A stretch of 64,000 bases of DNA from Piper betle (Eukaryota; Streptophyta; Magnoliopsida; Piperales; Piperaceae): contig JAURVB010002688.1 of NCBI GenBank assembly GCA_033002965.1, positions 62,001-126,000 on the forward strand, given 5' to 3'. A program made the position numbers and the translations under genes. The notes under the pieces are model-generated. The model made no database searches. It was not told the DNA's origin and was given only the letters and a program-made list of their open reading frames with translations. This document shows, one piece after another, positions 26,781 to 39,002 of this stretch (positions are counted from its first letter, which is position 1; each line of letters begins with the position of its first letter).

Positions 26781-27195
26781 GCATGAAATAAATATAAATG
26801 ATATAAAAATTTTAAATGATTAACTTTACTAAAAATAGTATATGTAATATATTTATAAAAAAATTAGTATATGCTCATTATATGTTAAGGTAAAATTAAT
26901 TATAATTATCATCAAGTGGGTCATTAATGTACTCTCATATTCAAAAAACAGATCCTCATTTTTTATTTCTTGAGACAAGAAGAAAAGAGATATTTAATTA
27001 TATATAAGAGAGTACACGGATGATCCACTTAGAAGTAATTATAATTATTTTATGATCCACTTAAATATAACTATATTTAATTAAAATACAAAACAATTTA
27101 CTTGATATCATTATATAAATAAGATATATAGAATATATCTATTTTAGTAAAGTTGATTATTTTAAAATTTTTATGTTATTTAAATTATTTTGTGC
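26781..27195. mobile_element. Foldback/MITE-like element with long imperfect inverted repeats
   Basis: The left arm at about 26781-26938 is matched by the reverse complement of about 27008-27195. Landmarks shared in order are: ataaaaattttaaa, then aactttactaaaa, an AT-rich stretch with small gaps, aattataatta, an aagtgg(g/a)tca block, and gtactctc at the inner ends. About 70 bp separate the arms. There is no coding capacity. The structure fits a non-autonomous DNA transposon or an inserted inverted duplication. The outer borders and target duplication are not certain. Confidence 0.65.
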
Positions 27196-28018
27196 TAAAT
27201 CAATACGATTTTATCGGGTTTGATTCTCAAAAGAAAAAAGAAGAAGCAAACGACACTCTTTCATATAAAATTGGATGGTTGTATCTTTTGTGACGCTTGA
27301 AACCTGCTGTTCTTGTGGCTGTAACCGTAGTCATGAATCGAGTGATGAATTAACTAAAAGGGCCATCTTTGAAACGCATATCAGGAGATAATATCCACAC
27401 AACACAAGAACCATGTAAACTGTATTAAAGAAACAGCTAAAGAAGTACCAAAAATCTACTTAAAATATGAAGGGATTTTTATTAATGCTCTATGAAGTTA
27501 CATCAATTATAACACTGCCCTGCCAGTTTTTTTCCAAGGAAACGACGGCCTTATCAGGTTGAATTAGAGAAAGCAAGCATCTTTTTTGGCATAAAGATGA
27601 GATGGCCCTTTCCCCATTTTTACAAACTTTTTTCTTATCGTCCTTCTTCCTCCTCTCTGGCAATCACATGTAACATGATATGTCCTTTACGTTTCAGAGC
27701 CATGTAACATGTACTTTATGTCACGATCATAAGACCCTACATGACGTATCTCATATTGAAAAAAATTTGACAGATTGTGGGCAGGCAGGACGATAAACGA
27801 GTCAAGAAGTAAACGATAGATGTTGTGTCTGCAGACCGGAATTTTTTTGCTCTTTATATAAACTATATGCATTCCTCGTCTCCTCTTGTACAATCACACG
27901 CCTTACCCAGCTTCTATAGCTTCTTGACTACTTCTCTTCCATCCTCAGTTCCTTACTAGACTAGCTTATATATAGATACAGCAAAAGACCACTTCCCCGT
28001 CATAACAATTAACAAGCC
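27196..28018 (+). promoter_or_regulatory. Upstream region of the inositol transporter locus
   Basis: Two TATA-box-like motifs precede the ATG at 28019: tttatataaac at about 27855-27865 and ttatatataga at about 27966-27976. The first would leave a leader of normal plant length; the second is only about 45 bp from the ATG. No gene lies in this stretch. Confidence 0.45.
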
Positions 28019-31000
28019 ATGGAAAGAGAAATTCATCCCGGAACAGATGCATCTGCCTTCAAGGACTGCTTCGTCCTGGCATGGAGGAATCCCTATGTTC
28101 TTCGTCTTGCTTTCTCCGCCGGCATCGATTGTCTCTTCTTCGGTTATGACACTGGTACATGATTGACTGTTTCGTTTTTACTTATTTGACATTAAATTTT
28201 CAATCAGCATTCGCAACTTACTTATAACAACTGTTACCTCTTCTTCGATCCTTGGCGATCAGAGTCATTTTGCTGGATAAGTTTTAGTGTATTAGACCAT
28301 TAGTTGCTTCTGAGATCACCTAGAACGTGAAGGTGAGGAGAGGAGGAAAGATCAGGCCATACGACTCACAAGCACTGTACACGAGAAATTTATGGCTGCT
28401 TCTGCCAAATTCGTGGCATATATCCAGCCAGACTAAGCATATCAAACTCTACTCGTCTAACTATTCCCACTAAACGACGCTGGAAACACCGGTGCAGACT
28501 ATTCATGATAATGAATACGCAAAGAAATTAAACAAATTCAAAGATTATCTTATTGCAACTTTTTAATTTGCTGAATTTTAAGATTTTTTTGGCTTTGGGG
28601 CTTCTTAATAAAATATCTAACTTCGTGAAAAGATACAATCATTAGTAAGAAAGTTGTGGGTTGTTGTTTTGTTAGGTGTTATGTCGGGTGCCCTACTCTC
28701 TACATAAGAGATGAATTCAAGTCGGTCGACGGGAGAACTGTACTTCTTCAGGTCTGTAGATTGGAAGTTCTAGTTTACAGTTCTTGATCTTCCTATTTAG
28801 TCTTTTCAGCCCTCTAATGTAACGTTATCTTGTATGTCATGAGTTAATTACCTTTGGACCGATTTGTTAGGCATTTAGATAATTGCGAGTTATTCTGTTT
28901 TTTATCTGTTGATCCCAGCCATTTATGGTTTTGACCAAGGGCTATTTCATCTTTTAACTACTTAATTAACACAAGTATGTCATGTTGACCTGGCTTCCAG
29001 CTCTTGGTGTTTGTGTAGTGATAACGATCCGATGGTTTTTTTATTTTATAAAAACGATGGTCTGAATTAAGTCTGTTTGAACGGCCTGTAGGTAATAACC
29101 CAAATGGTTTGGATAAAAGTATTTTTTTATCGAAGAGAATATTTGTTAGGGAAATAATAAAAAATATTTTTCCACGTGAATAAAAATAGTTAAACACATT
29201 CATTCTTGCATCTAATTAGTAGTGTGAATGAATATTGAATAATAATATTTCATGGGAACCGAATTTTAGAGTCGTAGACATCTTCAACCAAACCGAATTA
29301 AACCCGTCGGGTCACAAGTTTAAATTTGGCGCGAAGGTTTGGTTTGATTTGTATGAAAGGGATACAACGACCATGTAAACAGGAGAGCATCGTGAGCATG
29401 GCGGTGGCAGGAGCCATTGTAGGGGCGGCAATTGGTGGTTGGATGAACGATTGATTTGGCTGCAGGACCTCCATCCTCGTCGCCGACTTCCTCTTCTTCG
29501 TCGGAGCCGTCATCATGGCCGCCGCACGAGGGCCATCTCTCCTCATCGTTGACCATATCTTTGTCGGTCTTGACGTCGGCATGGCCTCCATGACCTCCCC
29601 GCGCTACATATCCGAAGCTTCTCCGGCCAAATTCAGAGGTGCCCTCGTCAGTACGAATGGCTTCCTCATCACTGGTGCCAGTTCCTCTCTTATCTCATCA
29701 ACCTCGCGTTCACGAAGGTAAGCATGTATAACACACATACATACACACGCATAATGATCCGTGTTTTTTGATTGAACTTATTGTTCTCGTATTGAGGCGC
29801 CGGGGACATGGAGGTGGATGCTTGGAGTTGCCGGAATTCCAGCCCTGTTACAGTTCGTACTCATCTTGTTTCTTCCAGAAACTGCTCGTTGGCTGTATAG
29901 AAAGGTGTCTAATTTAGTCGTGATATCTCAGCATGGTTAATTTGCCATGGTAAGCAAGTTTTTACCCGCTCCGTGCAACAATACTTAGTTTGTGGTACAT
30001 TTCTACAGGGCAAGGATGATGAGGAGGCCAAAGTTATATTAAAGAAGATATACGCATCTCATGAAGTGGAATCGGAGATAAAAGCTCTTAGGGAGTCTGT
30101 GAAAGATGAAATTGAAGAGGAAGGCTCATCAGAGAAGATAAACTTTATCAAGCTATGCAAGACAAGGACAGTGCGCAGAGGTCTTGTTGCAAGGGTAGGC
30201 CTTCAGATTTTCCAGCAGTTTGTTGGTATCAACACAGTGATGTACTATAGTCCAACCATTGTTCAATTTGCGGGTTTTGCATCAAACCAGACTGCACTTC
30301 TCCTCTCCTTGACTACTTCGGGTCTCAACGCCGCCGGCACCATTGCTAGTATCTGTTTCATCGACAGAACAGGGAGAAAAAAGCTTCTGCTTATTAGTTT
30401 AATGGGATAATATCACTAGGAGTGTTAACGGCCACTTTTCATGAGACTACTTCACACTCACCTCAAGTTAGCAGACTAGAAACTACTCATTTCTCTTCAT
30501 ATTCATGCCCTAATTACCTATCTTCCTCTGCTACTAATGCTTGGGACTGTATGACTTGCTTGAAGGCATCCTCCCTGAGTGTGGTTTCTGCGCTTCAAAA
30601 ACTAACAAGGTGTCCGTTACTATATTCACTACCTGGCCATAAATTTGATCATTCTAGCTACTATAAATTAATCATTCTTGTTCATGGCGTCTTGTTACCT
30701 TTTCATTGACGACTTTGTTACTTGTCGATATAGCTATTTCCTGGGGCATGCCTCATTTCGAACTCCGCCGTGAAAAAACAATGTCATGGCGAGGACGGGC
30801 TGTGGTACACCAGGGGATGTTCAAACCGCTACGGTTGTCTAGCATTGATTGGTTTGGCACTATATATCATTTTCTTCTCCCCGGGAATGGGAACTGTGCC
30901 ATGGATTGACAACTCCGAGATCTATCCCATGAGATTTAGAGGCGTTTGCGGTGGAATAGCCGCCACGGGTAACTGGTTCTAACCTCATCGTGGTTCAATA

Positions 31001-31190
31001 TTTCCTGTCTCTGAGGGAGGCCATTGGCACATCATGGGCATTCTTCATCTTGGGCTTGATTTCAGTGGTAGCATTGTTGTTTGTCTTTATATTTGTCCCA
31101 GAGACGAAAGGGCTGCCGATCGAGAAGGTGGAGAAGATGCTGGAGGGAAGGGCTATTCAAGTGTTTGCTCATGCTATGGAACCTAGATGA
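28019..31190 (+). pseudogene. INT2-like inositol transporter (MFS sugar transporter family), disrupted
   Basis: Family members are 12-TM plasma-membrane H+/inositol symporters. Exons read 28019-28154, 28676-28751, 29383-29717, 29797-29904, 30009-30609 and 30734-31190. Recognisable blocks: LAFSAGIDCLFFGYDTG at TM1, SIVSMAVAGAIVGAAIGGWM, GMASMTSPRYISEASPAKFR, FQQFVGINTVMYYSPTIVQF, FIDRTGRKKLLLISL, the Cys-rich extracellular loop (WDCMTCLKAS, CHGED, YTRGC) typical of plant INT2-type proteins, [20 protein letters not shown], and VPETKGLPIEKVEKML. Lesions: extra bases near 28695-28702, TGA at 29452-29454 in the usually conserved ND(R/K)FGRR motif, and frame changes near 29675-29680, 30403-30409, about 30570 and 30971-30980 (TAA at 30980-30982). 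With at least five frame changes plus a nonsense codon a pseudogene is likely, though part of the damage may be consensus error. Confidence 0.85.
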
Positions 31191-34100
31191 TTCATGGTTT
31201 GGACTTTGGACTATGGACATGAATTTATTTATTTATAATCATGTTATCATCCAGCTCGTGAACGTATACTAATTCTGAAGCCGCCTTCATCATGCACGGA
31301 GTGATGGCTGGGAACTGGGTATTGTAGTATTTGTATAACCTAATCTTAATTTCACCCCATTTATGATAGTTATATAGTATATAGATGTAAATCATAAAGC
31401 TGGTCATGTGGGACTGCTCCATATGTATAATCAATGAACTTTGGCGTACAAATGAAAATCTCAAGGGGAACTCGTGATTTTGTGTTGTTTATATGTGTGG
31501 AAGTTGGTCTGTTGACACCTAGCCGATGCCTTTTACAAGGCTCTGCAGCTCTTATTTAAGATACGGTCAGTGAATCGAAGGGAATAATGCTGGTTGGGAT
31601 GATGTCAGTGATAACATAAGCACTGTATTATCAGATTCTGCCAACAGCAGCAGGGTAGCATGGCAGTGTGTCGTAGCGAAACCTCAAAAGAAGGGCGGCC
31701 CTAAGACTAGAGCTTGTCTTTCCTCTCCTCGAATATTCACCCAGGCGTGCATAATTTCCTCTTCGTTGTTGTAGAAACGGCTTTGTGCCAAGTAATTGAC
31801 GCACAAAAAGTTTTTTATGAATCCCATGCGTCCATGCTCCGAGCTCTGGGTTTTCTGATCTGAGCCGTTTTAGAAAGATCATCTTTTTGATCAACCGGAA
31901 ATTGATGCCCCATTCTTGGATAATTGGGACCAATTAATTGCTTGATCTCATAACCTATGTCAGCTAGGTAGGTAGCCACTTCGGCTTTTCTCCAACTCCC
32001 AAGTACTGGCCAGGTTGGAGGTAGAGCCGACTCGGTGTTTGTCACTAGTGATGGTTTGACTCGTTGGTCTTGATTTAGTGGCAACCGTTGGTTGGCTGTG
32101 CCAATGCCAATCATAGGACGCCAAGTGGTTGGGATGCAAACTTTTTTTAAAAAAGTTATTATATGGCATTTGGTTGTGTTTTCTTAGCATTTTTCTAGTA
32201 AAATTTAAAATAAAAATAAAAATGGGTGTATAAGGTGTTTAGAAGAGGTTACCTCAAATAAAAAATGTGAAAGGCTAAAGGAAAAAGCCCGAGAAAAAGC
32301 GATAACCTTTAACTTGCCCCCAAATGGCACCGAGTAGTTGAGCCCATTACACTCAACTTATACCTAATTAACAATGTCATTAAAGTATTTGACCAAATAT
32401 AATTATCTAATTCTTATAGAACCTATAATTAAAATACCCCTAGATAAGACAGCCTGGCCAAGAGGCATAATTAGAAAATTTAAATTAAATAAAAGTATAA
32501 ATTAAAAAATGATTATAAATACCATGATATATTGTCAGTTACAATAAGATGTTATTTTTTCTTTTCCGTAGAGAAATTGAGTTTGAACTCCCAAAACAAA
32601 AAGAGATTGAAGGGAAGAGAGGAATCCCCGTGTGAGAGTAGAAAATATGAGACCGCAATGAGAGAGGAAGAAATTGAAACCATTGGGGGAGTGTGACAGA
32701 GCAGTGCATGGGGAGAGTGACACATGTGACCGTGTCGGCTCACATTTACAGGGAGAGCTTCCAATACCCAAACATTGCATTTGTCACCCCCTCGAGCTCC
32801 TTCCCTTCTCCTCTCTTATCTCGCTTTTTGCACCTCCATTATTGGATTATTATACACATCTATCCTAGCTAAAATGTATCGTATTACTCTCTCCTCTCCC
32901 AACTCATAAACCTTTTTGAGATGGTTAATATTAATTCAGTAATTCCCAGTGGGGTGGCTCTGCAAACTGCAAACTGCAAACTGACCTTATGTGTTGTAAT
33001 TTACATTATCGTCGCCGGGGGATTTGTTTATGTGATGCATGTCCAAGCTGCGCTTCATTAACGCCGACATGAAGCGATATGTGAGGGTATCCTTATTTTC
33101 GCCGCACCCTCCAAGGTAGATTTCTTACAAATCTTTTGACAAGCTGCGGGGAACATTGCCATGATTTGAGCAACCATCCATCTTCTTTTGCCTTGCAAGG
33201 CCATCATCCTTTGGCTTTGGTGTGTCACACACTGAGATTGCCACTGGTCACCGGCCACCGAATGCCCGGCCGGCTTCATACCCAAGTCACGTACGTACCT
33301 TGCTTTTGATTAGTGCCCCTTTTTTTAATTTCATTTGGCCACATTCTTTAGGTGATCCGTTGGATTGAGACTTTGAGTTGAGTGCACAAAACGCTTCTCC
33401 AATCTCCACTCCAAGGCTAAAACTCATGCCGGGTTTATGATTAGCAGTGTGCATTAGTCACTAATTACCGTGTGAAACTCAAGGGAGAGTTCCATTGATC
33501 ATACTAACTTCATATGTTTTCGCACGCATTCTCGCTTGCTTACTCTCTTTCTTGTGTAGACTCGACTAATTAAGCCGTCATCGACATTTTAAGGTGCCCA
33601 TCCTGAGAAAAACGAAATGCCCAAGTTTCTGATCATCAAAAAATATTTTTACAAGAAAATTTCCCCCATAAAATGCAGCCTTATAAAAAAGTTACTGCTC
33701 TATGTTTTAGATACGCATAATAAACGGGAAAAACGGAAGTTTTTTGGTCCATTAGACGTATCTTATGGGCGAATGGGAGAGTGGCAGCTAAGAGGTCTAG
33801 ACTCTATTTCTTATCATATTTTGCTGACGTCTAGATTAAAAAACAACTTGGGGGAAATAAAATACGATTACAAGCAGCGGAGGGCAATGAAGAGGGAAAA
33901 GTCGATCATAATTAAACAAAGCCTTCACGTACGAACCGAGACTCATTTTATTATACGCACGCATCTTAAAAAAGGCACACTTTTCTAATCCATCAACATT
34001 CCTGTCCGTCTCCTTCGACTGCAAAATGAAGCTGACAAAACAAATGACCCAACAATAACAACCGAGTCCAACTCAATCAAAGACTCCCCAAAAGCAACGG

Positions 34101-35690
34101 CAGTAAAACAACGTGGAAGCTTGAGTGGGGAATGTAACTGGACAGCTATGGCAATTTCGATAGGTAGCGATTTAGCACACGAATAATGTTAGCAATACCT
34201 ACCCTCTTGATACTTGTTTGTACCTGCACATGACAAGCAAAAGCTCGCCGTTGAAAATATACACTAATATATACCAAAGCCATGAAAGGGGCCAAAGCGA
34301 TGAAGTGTGTAGGAGGAAGAACGCAGTGGTGAGGATGGCCAGGCTTAGATGGAATAGAGGAAAATATCTTGGCAATGCCAAGCAATAAGATCAGGACAAG
34401 ACAATGGAGTTGAACAAGGAGGACGAAATCGGTGGGGGCCTCTTGCCCATTTCGATAAGCCTCGGTTATTGGTCGATTGGTTTCTTCCCACCCATTTAAA
34501 TTAATAGAAAAAAACACAGTGCACCCTTTTTAGGGCTCCTAAACCAGTGACAGCCCAGTGGTTCCTCTTATCTTCATGGCTAGCTAGCTCCTTCCGCCAC
34601 TGCTCTATTCCATTTCCATCATTGATTGTATTTCTTTCTCCCATTTATTGGGTGGCTAGTCCATCCATGGCATAGATAGCCCATAATTCTACACTCAGCT
34701 TGGTGACAGAAAAAGTCGCTCTAGTCTTCAATTGTTCTGAAATTGGCGGTTGAAATCTGAGGCACAAGTTGAGCTGCCTGGCTACTTGTTCATGTGGTTG
34801 ACTAAGCGCACTGCTGAGCTCCACTAGAGGCAATTTTCTTCGTGAGTAATTAACTTTGTTTTTATGATTCATTAGGTCTGTTTTTTGCGGGGTGTTTTAA
34901 TTGGGATCGAATTGTTGTTTTCCTCTGATGGGTTGGACTTTGATATCACCAGTGGCCGCTGCAGGCTCTGATCCACAGCTTTTTAATTTTAGGTGCAGCA
35001 CAGCAGCAGCCGATAACAGTTGTACAAACCTCACATCTGTCATGAGGAGCTTGAAACCTGATGTTCAATGAGTTCCGTGTTTGACGACTTGGGGTAAGCT
35101 CTTATAAAACTGCCTGTGAATTGTTATAAGATCACTACCCATTATTAATCCACTTCAACAAGCCAAGAAGATAAAATTAACAAGGAAATAAAATCAGCCA
35201 GCTATAGCCTTGACCACATAGAGAATATAGGGAAGATGAATGAATGGTAGAAGGAACACAGATTTGAAACCTATTCATAGTTTTTGAGGTTTTTTTTAAA
35301 AAAAAGCTCTGGGAACAATTAGTGAAGGAATTGTTAATGGAGGATCACAGCATAATTAAAAGCAAAGGAGGGACATGTGGGATAGATCATGAACAGGCCT
35401 GTGGGCTGTGCAGAAAGATGGCCATAAAGGAAAAGTGGCGCTTGTACAATCCAAAGTCTTTTGACTGTTGAGCATCTGAATACTGAACCTGTTCATCTTT
35501 GATGATCAGTTGTATTCAACCATCACCCCTCCCCCACCAAAGTTTCCTTGCTTTTTCCCTCCCCAGCTTTCCTCCAACACCTCTCATGACCTACACTCTC
35601 CAATTCCATGAAAACACAGCTACTGACCCCCTTTGCCAAACCCAGAATTTAATAAACAAAACCTAAAGATGAGATAGATACCCAGCACCG
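31191..35690. other. Spacer between the transporter and TCP loci
   Basis: No gene recognised over 4.5 kb. ORFs here are below 125 codons and match no family I know. Minus-strand frames at 31631-32190 look faintly like old repeat sequence but show no diagnostic motif. The final 300 bp, with CT-rich runs, are likely promoter of the TCP gene. Confidence 0.5.
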
Positions 35691-35718
35691 CTTGCTGCTT
35701 ACTAGGGAAGAAGAAGCC

Positions 35719-35729
35719 TTTGTATATAA
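35719..35729 (+). promoter_or_regulatory. TATA box of the TCP gene
   Basis: The tgtatataatc motif is a canonical plant TATA box about 240 bp upstream of the proposed ATG at 35966. Transcription would then start near 35750. That argues against the in-frame ATG at 35720 being used, because it lies inside the TATA motif. Confidence 0.6.
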
Positions 35730-35965
35730 TCCCCTCTTCCCTGCCAAATTCTGCTATCGCCACCAACCCCACCTCCATACCTCACCATCATCCATCTCTT
35801 TCTTCGCAATTCAATGGCCTACTTGCATTAGCTGTTGCACCATACACACTCATCTCCTTCCCGCCCATAGCTAGCTCATCTCCATTTCTTCTTGATTTGT
35901 TCCATCTTCTGTCTGAACATGTAGCAGGCTTGCATGAAAGCTGCCTGAGCATATCGACGGATGCG

Positions 35966-37349
35966 ATGGACGTCGCCGACCAGCACCCGCAGTCATCTCG
36001 GAAGCGGGGCAGGAACGCAGCAGTACTCAACACCAACGGCGGGGATGCGCGGCTGACCCTGCAAACGATGGACGTCCAATTGCCGGTGGAGTACGACGAC
36101 GAGGACGGCGGCAAGGTGGTGGACGACGGAGCGGGGCTGTTGGCGTGGCAGCACTCGTCGAGGATATACCGGGTGTCAAGGGCGACGGGTGGGAAGGACC
36201 GGCACAGCAAGGTGCTGACGTCGAAAGGGTTGAGGGACCGCCGGGTGCGGCTATCGGTGTCGACGGCGATCCAGTTCTACGACCTCCAAGATCGGCTCGG
36301 GTACGACCAGCCCAGCAAGGCCGTGGAGTGGCTTATCAACAAGGCCTCCGACGCCATATCCGAGCTCCCTTCCCTCGACACCTCGGCCTTCCCGCCCACG
36401 CCCAACCAGGCCAGCGACGAGAAGCGGCCGGAGACGGAGCCGGAGCCGGAGCCGGCTGAGAGCGACCACATCCACTCTTTCATGGGCGCCGCCTTCTCCA
36501 ACCAGCGATCCGCCTGCAGCAGCACGTCAGAGACGAGCAAAGGCTCCGCCTTGCCGCTGTCCCGGTCGGCCAACCGCGTCAAGGCCAGGGAGCGGGCGAG
36601 GGAGAGGGCGGCCATGGAGAAGGAGAAGGAAGCGCCCAAAGAGAGTGAACATGACCACGTCTTCCCCAACCAGCAAGGCTTAAACAACCCTAGCACATCC
36701 TTCACCCAGCTCCTCACTGGCGGCGGCGCCAACGGTCCCACCTCTTCCTCACTCTTCACTCTACCTCTACAGAATCAGAATGCCGATCAGCTTTTCGCCA
36801 AGCACTTTCGCCATATGTCGGTCATGGACAACTTGGGGGGCAGCAACCTCCGGTGCCAGCTTTCTTTCCAACTTTGGCAACAGTAGTACTACTACTACTA
36901 CGCCGCCGCCGCTCAATGGTCTGCCACTGAACATCTGCACCTCCTCTAGCGGCGGTAGCAGTGATCATCTCGATCAGCACCTGCAACAATTCTCTTTTGC
37001 GGCGGCCACCGGAGCCGAGAACCATCATCATCATCATATGCAGGTCCCGGCGGGGGTGGGAATGACTACAACCTCAACTTCTCCATCTCTTCCAGCTTGA
37101 CTGGTTTCAATAGGGGACCCTTCAGTCCAATGCACCGCCCTCGCTATCTCATCACCACCACCACCACCACCACCAGCAGCTTTACAAGTTCGTGTCTTCC
37201 ATGGACGGGCCGCCGGCTGTGCCTTTCTTCGTCATGAGCCCCGGGGGACGGAGAGCAACCAGTTCTCGGCGGGGCATGACGGCCGCCTTCAACTCTACCA
37301 TGGCGATAGTTTCAGGCACTCCGACCTCAAAGGGAAAGGAAAGAGCTGA
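35966..37349 (+). CDS. CIN-type class II TCP transcription factor (TCP2/24-like), frameshifted
   Basis: CIN-type TCP factors are nuclear DNA-binding proteins that restrain cell proliferation in leaves. From ATG 35966 the TCP bHLH-like domain spans about residues 76-134 ([53 protein letters not shown]). An Arg-rich R domain, [16 protein letters not shown], lies at about 205-220 and points to the TCP2/TCP24 subgroup. The C-terminal part is conserved but spread over several frames: [10 protein letters not shown], the miR319-site peptide region, a His run, [13 protein letters not shown], and the end [19 protein letters not shown] with TGA at 37347-37349. Frame changes are needed near 36840-36860, 37040-37060, 37115-37122 and 37240-37255. 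The TCP domain itself is intact. No intron is visible, as usual for the family. Either the assembly has lost bases in G/C runs or the gene encodes a C-terminally altered protein. Confidence 0.88.
37112..37130 (+). promoter_or_regulatory. miR319 target site in the TCP mRNA
   Basis: The site reads aggggacccttcagtccaa. Its 3' part, cccttcagtccaa, is fully complementary to the 5' part of the conserved plant miR319, and the position (between the NLNFSIS motif and the His run) is where CIN-type TCP genes carry the site. The usual coding version has five G in the run; here there are four, and the reading frame changes exactly at this point. Confidence 0.85.
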
Positions 37350-38948
37350 CTTTTATGATTGCCCCGACTTCTCCAATTCCGGGTACTCCACTCGCTCTTG
37401 TGTCCCTGTTCTTCTTCCTCCTTTGCAATATGTATGTTAGCTAGCGTTTGTTTATCATGCTGTTTATTCAATGTCATGCATCTGTATATGTTCATTACTG
37501 CGATTTGTTGCTGCATTTACATTTACGAGCTTCATGCAAACAAGTATTGGACATTCATATCATTGCTTCACGATTTTTAATGTGCACTCTCTCCATAGCT
37601 ATAGCCTTGTTGTCGCTAGCCTTCTTACTATTTGTCTTTTTCTTTAAAAAATAAAAATTCTTGAAGAGTTGAATCCGGTGTGCACTTTCGTCTTATTCTA
37701 ATTCAATATTATTGGGTTTTTAGTCCTCTTAAGCCTCTTTGTTTTGTTTGCTTTGTCACGTGAAACCAGTGGCTCTATTTTGCGTAGTCTTGATCAGAGG
37801 TAATTAATCATTTGAGTTTACGATCAGCTTCGGCATTCCTCTATTACTAGTATACGCCTCTTCATGGTCATTCAATAAATATGTGTTTTTCTGATCTTGG
37901 GATGCCAGATAGTGACTGCGTAAAATTGTCAACCGTCGTGCTTGAGTTGTGAATGCGTGGGTCCATTTCTTTCCAATTGTTGGATTAATGCTCGTCATCA
38001 TTTCTAGTTTTTTTGTTTTTGTTCGTGGCCTTGATTTCATGTACGAAGGTTTTATGTCAGTTCAGGTTCGATTCAGTAGTTGTTGCAGTTAGATGTCCTT
38101 CTTTTTCAAAGAAGATTTCATGTACGAATATTTACCGATGTGACTAAGAAATCTGCTTGATTCCCAAAAGTTTTTAACCAACAAGTGATGGCGTTTGGTT
38201 TATATGGAACAGTAGGTTTTCATGGATCAATATAAACCAATACGCTTTAAAGCACACATTTCTTCCAGGAAAAGAAAACTAAATTTAGCCCCTAAAACTT
38301 CTAGGTCTAAATGAAAATGTTCAGTTGCATTTACTCAGTCATCATCTAGCAATATTGTACATATATATGTGAGACTCATTACCAAATAACTTGAGGTAGT
38401 AAGCTTAGTCATTAGTTTCCATCATATATGATTTGTCAGAATATTTTGGCTAGCTGCTTAGCAAGTGACTATATATAACCTCGACTAGGTAAAGATGCAG
38501 TCTACGAGGCTAATGTGAATGTAGCCAAGTGGAAGCTGCATCTGATAGCTAAGTTTCAGACCCGTAGTGATTTGTTGATCCTTAAGTTTGGAAAGTTACT
38601 TAGCTAGCGTCCGTAACGAAATGGGTAGGAAATGGTTGCGTGTGTTAATTATATTAAAGAGGTAAAAAACCACCTTTTGCTAATTTCTAATATATTGATT
38701 ACATTTACGGAATAACTCTTCCTTAATTTTCCTCTCTCTCATCTTCCTCTCATTGGTCTGCAAACATGTAACTCTGAAAATAGTTCTTTTCCTTGATATT
38801 GATGTGCATAAAGCTGGTATGTCAGAGATCATCTCAATGTTAAGCTTGACTACAACTGACAAAGATTGAAATGTTGCCATTGGTCCAGGGAAATAATTAG
38901 TAAATTTGATTCTAACAATGAGCATAGGAAAACGACATGTTTATACCC

Positions 38949-38952
<4 letters not shown>

Positions 38953-39000
<48 letters not shown>
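38953..39000. repeat. (TA)n microsatellite
   Basis: Uninterrupted TA dinucleotide repeat of about 24 units. Confidence 0.97.

Positions 39001-39002
<2 letters not shown>

Noticed and set aside
31631..32190. Minus-strand frames of 76-100 codons suggesting a gene
   Set aside because: No start context, no splice-consistent extension and no recognisable motif. The composition resembles old repeat sequence.
35720..35965. In-frame upstream ATG that would add 82 residues to the TCP protein
   Set aside because: The ATG lies in the TATA motif and the extra residues resemble translated leader sequence, not the N-terminus of a TCP protein.
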